A stretch of DNA of 8,220 nt from Candidatus Avelusimicrobium alvi (GTDB taxonomy: Bacteria > Elusimicrobiota > Elusimicrobia > Elusimicrobiales > Elusimicrobiaceae): assembly GCA_002329395.1 (NCBI GenBank), contig DCTQ01000065.1, positions 7,235 through 15,454 on the forward strand. The letters run 5' to 3'. Positions within the stretch are counted from its first letter, which is position 1. Each line of letters starts with the position of its first letter. Under the pieces are notes generated by a model. The model saw only the letters and a program-made list of their open reading frames with translations, was not told where the DNA came from and did not search any database. The translations under genes were made by a program, and so were the position numbers. Of this stretch, positions 4,999-8,220 are shown piece after piece.

Positions 4999-6183
4999 AT
5001 GCTTTTTGACAAACCCATACACGATTTGACGTTTCACGACGTAGCAGCGTTCTGCCGCCGCCAGCTGCCCGAAGGCAAACAGCTGGACTATAAGTATATG
5101 CTGCCCAAAAACCACGAAAAATTCGCCAAAACCATCGCCTCGTTCGCCAATGCGATGGGCGGCACCATTATCGTGGGCGTGCAGGACGACAAGAACGACA
5201 AGCCGCGCCCGCCGTTTCTCGGCATTCCGTACCACGAAAAAGTCCGCAATTCCATTGAAGACATCATCCAGGTGTATATTGACCCTATCGTCTTTGTGGA
5301 CATCAACATCTGCGTAAATGACCGCGGGGACCGGATGTTCATCGTCATCAACATTCCGCAAAGCAATTTAACGCCGCACCTGGTGGGCAAATCCAAACGC
5401 GCCTATATCCGCACCGGGCAGAGCAGCCGCCCGGAAGCCATCGTCCACCCGGAAAAACTGCCGTGGCTGTTAGACCACCGCAAAAAATCCGAACGCCTGC
5501 GCCATATTCTCTACGACAAAGCCGAAAGCCATTTTGACAATTACCTCAAAACCATGAACGTATCCGCCGACGGCGAAACGGTGTGCGCCATGTCCGTTAT
5601 GCCGCTCTACCCCGAAGAACCGCTGACGGACTACAAACACCTGCCGGAATTGATTAAAGCCTCCTCCGCCCGCGCGCCCTACGGCGTAATGGCGGACCCG
5701 GAGTTCCCCCTCCAGCCCGTGCAGGACGGCGCGGCCGTGATTTCCAACAAACGCGGGTTTTACCGGATGACGGAATTTAACTCCTACGGGCTGGTGATGA
5801 ACAAGCAAATCGTGTCGCAGGAAGAAATCGTCAACGGGCACACGGCCAAAACCATCCGCATTGAGCGGCTGGCGCAGAACCTGACGCTGTTTCTGCTCTC
5901 GGCGCGCAAGTTTTTAAACCGCCTGTCTTTCGGCGGCCCGCTGTATTTCCGTTTTAAAATGAACAACACCCGCGCCCTGCGCGCCCTGCTGGGCGCGAAG
6001 CAGGCCACCGTGCTGGAAGACTACCTGCGGCTGGACCGGAGCCTCGCCCTGTGCGACCTGCAGGCGCGCCTGCCGGAAATGCTGGAAGACATTTTGCACG
6101 AAGCCGCCTGGTCTTTAGGCGTGCAGACCGACGCGCAGGAAATGAAAACCCTGCTGAAAAGCTATCTGGACGAGGCGCACTGA
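4999..6183 (+). CDS. AlbA_2 (Schlafen-like) putative DNA/RNA-binding domain protein
   Basis: A 394-residue cytoplasmic protein. Residues about 22-147 form an AlbA_2 domain: LPEGKQLDYKYMLP (the conserved acidic/lysine entry), FAKTIASFANAMGGTIIVGV (42-61, the core signature) and the closing YIRTGQSSRPEA (136-147). This domain occurs in putative transcriptional regulators and Schlafen-type nucleic acid-binding proteins. Residues about 150-394 match nothing I recognise; they are mixed helix and strand with no membrane segment, and lack the helix-turn-helix or ATPase tail seen in many AlbA_2 proteins. GAGG at 4988-4991, 7 nt before the ATG, sets the start. Its stop overlaps the next start by one base (TGATG), so it heads a compact four-gene set. 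The actual target is unknown; regulation of the downstream genes is possible but not shown. Confidence 0.78.
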   Translation: MLFDKPIHDLTFHDVAAFCRRQLPEGKQLDYKYMLPKNHEKFAKTIASFANAMGGTIIVGVQDDKNDKPRPPFLGIPYHEKVRNSIEDIIQVYIDPIVFVDINICVNDRGDRMFIVINIPQSNLTPHLVGKSKRAYIRTGQSSRPEAIVHPEKLPWLLDHRKKSERLRHILYDKAESHFDNYLKTMNVSADGETVCAMSVMPLYPEEPLTDYKHLPELIKASSARAPYGVMADPEFPLQPVQDGAAVISNKRGFYRMTEFNSYGLVMNKQIVSQEEIVNGHTAKTIRIERLAQNLTLFLLSARKFLNRLSFGGPLYFRFKMNNTRALRALLGAKQATVLEDYLRLDRSLALCDLQARLPEMLEDILHEAAWSLGVQTDAQEMKTLLKSYLDEAH

Positions 6184-6509
6184 TGAGCGAAATTTTCTTC
6201 TCCACCGACCCGGACTTCTGCCCGCACTGCAAGCACATTCCCTGCGTATGCAACCGCCTGGGCGCGCCCAAAAAGCAGACGGAGCCGGTGCGCGTACGCT
6301 TTTTACGAAACGCCAAAGGCAGCGGAATGACGGTGGTGGAGCGGCTGCCCCTTCATCCGCAGGGAAAAGAAGATTTGCTTAAAAAAATGAAAAAGTCCCT
6401 CGGCTGCGGCGGCACCGTCAAAGAAGGCCGGCTGGAAATACAGGGCGATAAAAAAGCCCAGGCCGCGCAAATGCTGGAAAAAGAAGGCTACAAGGTGCGC
6501 ATATTATGA
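6183..6509 (+). CDS. yciH: SUI1/YciH-family translation-factor-like protein with Cys cluster
   Basis: A 108-residue protein related to eukaryotic eIF1 (SUI1) and bacterial YciH. The C-terminal SUI1 core is clear: NAKGSGMTVVERLP, then KKMKKSLGCGGTVKEGRLEI, then QGDKKAQAAQMLEKEGYKVR. The N-terminus has CPHC and CVC (Cys13, 16, 21, 23), a probable small zinc-binding knuckle also seen in other bacterial members. YciH is thought to act on the 30S subunit in start-site fidelity or stress; the role here is inferred from the family. The start at 6183 overlaps the upstream stop by one base. A longer open frame back to 6051 would run inside the preceding gene and gives no family similarity, so it is rejected. 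The stop overlaps the next gene's ATG (ATGA, 6506-6509). Confidence 0.9.
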   Translation: MSEIFFSTDPDFCPHCKHIPCVCNRLGAPKKQTEPVRVRFLRNAKGSGMTVVERLPLHPQGKEDLLKKMKKSLGCGGTVKEGRLEIQGDKKAQAAQMLEKEGYKVRIL

Positions 6510-6658
6510 AAATACCGCCCGTTTTATATTTAATTATCGCGCTTGCGTGTGCGGCGGGACTGCTGTGGACGTTTCAGGTGCGGCCGTCTAAAGAATGGCC
6601 TATTTTACTTTTACTTGCGGTGCTGGGCGGATGGCTGGCGCCGGGGCCGAAAAAATAA
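6506..6658 (+). CDS. 50-residue two-helix membrane peptide
   Basis: A small gene of unknown family, placed exactly between two recognisable genes. Its ATG overlaps the SUI1 stop by 4 nt (ATGA) and its TAA lies one base before the pilin ATG. The product has a short start (MKIPP), a first hydrophobic segment at about residues 6-23 (VLYLIIALACAAGLLWTF), a polar loop VRPSKEW, a second segment at about 32-45 (PILLLLAVLGGWLA) and a PGPKK tail. It reads as a helical hairpin in the inner membrane. There is no independent Shine-Dalgarno, so translation is probably coupled. The close fit to both neighbours and the clear two-helix pattern support a real gene. Its job is unknown; a link to pilin insertion or assembly is guesswork from position. 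Confidence 0.7.
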   Translation: MKIPPVLYLIIALACAAGLLWTFQVRPSKEWPILLLLAVLGGWLAPGPKK

Positions 6659-6659
6659 G

Positions 6660-7127
6660 ATGACGACAAAAAACGGATTTACGATGCTGGAGCTGTTGGT
6701 GACGGTGCTGCTTATCGGCATCCTGGCGGCGATTGCGCTGCCGTATTATTTTAACGCCGTAGAAAACGCGCGCATGACCGAAGCGGTTATGCTGTGGGGT
6801 CGGCAGAAAAACTTTGTAACCGGGAAAAATATGACGCAGGAACAGGCCGACCGCGTGACGGAACGCCTGCAAAAGGCCAATCTCAAAAATTATACGGCGG
6901 CCGTTTTCTGCCGCGCGAAAGACAACCCGGACGAACCCTGCTGGGAAGCCGTATTCACGCAGACAAACCCCAATCCGCACGCCAAATACAAGCTGACGAC
7001 GACAGGCAACTTTTTACGCCTGGCGTGCACGGGCTTAAACGAGGCCGGCAAAGAATTTTGCGAAGGCCAGGCGGGCGGCGAGCCGCCCGTTGCGCTGGAC
7101 AGCGGTCAGGCCTATTTAATACGCTGA
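6660..7127 (+). CDS. Type IV pilin-like protein (class III signal)
   Basis: A 155-residue prepilin. The leader MTTKNG ends with Gly6, followed by FTMLELLVTVLLIGILAAIA. This is the canonical prepilin peptidase site, with Phe as the new N-terminus and Glu at mature position 5, leading into the N-terminal helix that anchors and packs pilins. The globular part (about 40-155) has four cysteines (84, 94, 123, 134), likely two disulfides, and short spans such as KYKLTTTGNFLRLAC. The size and motif fit major or minor pilins or type II secretion pseudopilins; which of these cannot be decided here. The start at 6660 is chosen because it gives the correct leader; a longer frame from 6543 overlaps the membrane peptide gene. 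There is no clear Shine-Dalgarno, as expected for coupling to the gene one base upstream. No pilus assembly genes are in the window. Confidence 0.92.
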   Translation: MTTKNGFTMLELLVTVLLIGILAAIALPYYFNAVENARMTEAVMLWGRQKNFVTGKNMTQEQADRVTERLQKANLKNYTAAVFCRAKDNPDEPCWEAVFTQTNPNPHAKYKLTTTGNFLRLACTGLNEAGKEFCEGQAGGEPPVALDSGQAYLIR

Positions 7128-7149
7128 TTTTGGATTGAAAAACAGTAAA

Positions 7150-7177
7150 CCCCCCCGGCCTGTGCATCCGCCGGGGG
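7150..7177. terminator. Hairpin terminator between convergent genes
   Basis: CCCCCGGC (7152-7159) pairs with GCCGGGGG (7170-7177) around a 10-nt loop, in the 69-nt gap between the pilin stop (7127) and the stop of copy B (7197). The plus-strand tail (TGTTCTC) is only weakly T-rich. On the minus strand a TTTTT run appears after a 9-nt gap. It is probably a two-way terminator, weaker than the one at 2701. Confidence 0.6.
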
Positions 7178-7196
7178 TGTTCTCATCAACCAAAGT

Positions 7197-8220
7197 TTAA
7201 TAAGATTTAAGCAAATAACTGTCTTTAAATTCCGTTTTATTTCCGACACACTCAACTTTGGAACTTTCTTTATATTTCACTTTCACGGTGCGGCATTCGG
7301 TTTTAATGGCTATCCAGTAGCACAAAACACCGCCGCCGGTTAAATAACCGCTGTACCAGCTTAAAAAGCGCGTCCAGTCGCCGGAGCGGTAAGAAGAGGA
7401 AATCATCCCGCCGCTGTCCACGCATTTGGCGGACTGGGTCCAGTCATCCGTTAAATCGCCGCTTCCGGGGTCGCTGGAAAGCAAATTTTTGGTGTAATCA
7501 AAAAAACTGGTGGACTCGTATTTAGTACCGCCGTAACCGGTATAATAACATTTGTCGCCCAGGCTATGCTGGTAACAGCCCCACTCGCGGTCGGCATCCT
7601 CGCCGTCATCGGTAACGCGGTCCGGGTCAAAATAATCCGGGCTGACCAAGGGATATGTTACTTCCGTAAAATAGTTGGAGCCGGACAGCGTCCCCCCCAC
7701 CAGCCGGCAGTCCGTACACGAAGAAACATTACTGCCGGACGGTTTAAATTCTTCCAGCGCGTTATCGTCGCAGCTTTCGTTATACCACAAGTCGGCTTTC
7801 CAGTCGCCATATTCAATGGAATCTATTTCCCCCGTACTTCCGGAAGCGACTTCAGCGTACGTGCACGGATATTCGTTGCTCCAATGCATATCCTGCCCCG
7901 ACGCACCCTGCGCATTACCCGCCGTCTGCACCTGCCCCGGGATGGTTAAATTGGCGGCTTTCGCGCCTTTTACTTTCAAGCTGGCCGCATATAACGTATC
8001 TTCCACTTTGCTTTTAGCCGATGAAGCTCCCGACACCGTGGCCGTATTCGCCAGCAGACGCCCGCCCGTTACTTCGCTGTTGTTATTGACGCTAAGCGTA
8101 CCCGAAATGCGGTACTCCGGCGTGTTGCCGCCCAGGGTGGTGCCGTTTTTCAAAGACAGCGTTTGTAAATAGCTGTTTGCCCCTTTAAGCGTTACGGTTC
8201 CCACGCTCGCGCGCGTATTA
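7197..8220 (-). CDS. Secreted cysteine-rich protein with beta-solenoid-like module (copy B, 5' end missing)
   Basis: A paralogue of the gene at 2744-3931. The frame is open to the right edge (NTRAS before GTVTL, matching CNSRAS before GTVTL in copy A). The apparent start at GTG 8204 is therefore not real: the signal peptide and about 55 residues lie outside. At least 340 residues are visible. The first roughly 100 match copy A closely (TLSLKNGTTLGGNTPEYRIS, then LTIPGQVQTAG) and the similarity fades after HWSNEY. The remaining 230 or so are unrelated in sequence: rich in Asp, Ser, Tyr and Gly, with 11 cysteines (including SSCTDC) and many aromatics (EWGCYQH, KCYYTGYGG, FLSWYSGYL). The chain ends SYLLKSY; the same SYLLKS occurs internally in copy A. 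It is probably exported and disulfide-rich, with function unknown. Confidence 0.78.
   Translation of the reverse strand, partial: NTRASVGTVTLKGANSYLQTLSLKNGTTLGGNTPEYRISGTLSVNNNSEVTGGRLLANTATVSGASSAKSKVEDTLYAASLKVKGAKAANLTIPGQVQTAGNAQGASGQDMHWSNEYPCTYAEVASGSTGEIDSIEYGDWKADLWYNESCDDNALEEFKPSGSNVSSCTDCRLVGGTLSGSNYFTEVTYPLVSPDYFDPDRVTDDGEDADREWGCYQHSLGDKCYYTGYGGTKYESTSFFDYTKNLLSSDPGSGDLTDDWTQSAKCVDSGGMISSSYRSGDWTRFLSWYSGYLTGGGVLCYWIAIKTECRTVKVKYKESSKVECVGNKTEFKDSYLLKSY
8029..8165 (-). repeat. 137-bp near-identical repeat, copy B
   Basis: Partner of 3579-3715 in direct orientation, 134 of 137 bases identical, inside the module of the second secreted paralogue. To the left (before 8029) and right (after 8165) substitutions become frequent, many of them silent, so the high identity is limited to this tract. 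Confidence 0.95.

Noticed and set aside
6051..6182. N-terminal extension of the SUI1 gene
   Set aside because: It lies wholly inside the AlbA_2 gene in another frame, is Arg/Ala-rich without family similarity, and the ATG at 6183 gives the normal YciH length.
6543..6659. N-terminal extension of the pilin
   Set aside because: It would place 39 odd residues before the canonical prepilin leader and overlaps the small membrane peptide gene.
1..8220. tRNA, rRNA, CRISPR arrays, insertion sequences, phage genes
   Set aside because: I saw no cloverleaf, regularly spaced repeats, transposase frame or phage structural gene; the only long repeat is the pair inside the secreted paralogues.

Overview
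The window looks like chromosomal DNA of a diderm, probably anaerobic gut-type bacterium. An outer membrane is implied by the lptC-lptA-lptB run. A class III signal type IV pilin, a serine acetyltransferase of the long cysteine-containing type, and a pair of large secreted cysteine-rich proteins fit an Elusimicrobiota-like genome. That lineage call is inference from gene style only; there is no rRNA or marker tree here.

Layout. (1) 1-2735, plus strand: the 3' end of lptC, then lptA (a lipoprotein-type OstA protein), lptB (ABC ATPase) and a serine O-acetyltransferase (cysE/epsC type). The genes overlap or lie 7-11 nt apart, and the run ends in a strong hairpin terminator (2701-2732). The first three supply the bridge and motor of lipopolysaccharide export; the fourth makes O-acetylserine for cysteine synthesis. 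A perfect extended -10 inside lptA may give lptB-cysE a separate promoter. (2) 2744-3931, minus strand: a secreted protein with a beta-solenoid-like N-terminal module and a 16-cysteine C-terminal part, with its own promoter and RBS. (3) 3993-4909, minus strand: a soluble MgtE-type N domain plus CBS pair without the channel domain, followed by a 1-nt-overlapping candidate 55-aa membrane peptide. (4) 4999-7127, plus strand: a tightly packed set of an AlbA_2 (Schlafen-like) domain protein, a SUI1/YciH-type protein with an N-terminal Cys cluster, a 50-residue two-helix membrane peptide, and a type IV pilin-like protein. (5) 7197 to beyond 8220, minus strand: a second copy of the secreted cysteine-rich family, cut by the window edge.

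The most notable signal is the pair of same-strand secreted paralogues. They share a 137-bp stretch that is almost identical at DNA level (134/137, offset 4450 bp) inside the N-terminal module, whereas their C-terminal halves are essentially unrelated. This looks like a family with a conserved scaffold and diversified exposed domains, with gene conversion or recent duplication acting on the scaffold. No RNA genes, CRISPR arrays, insertion sequences or phage genes were seen. No gap between genes exceeds about 230 bases.
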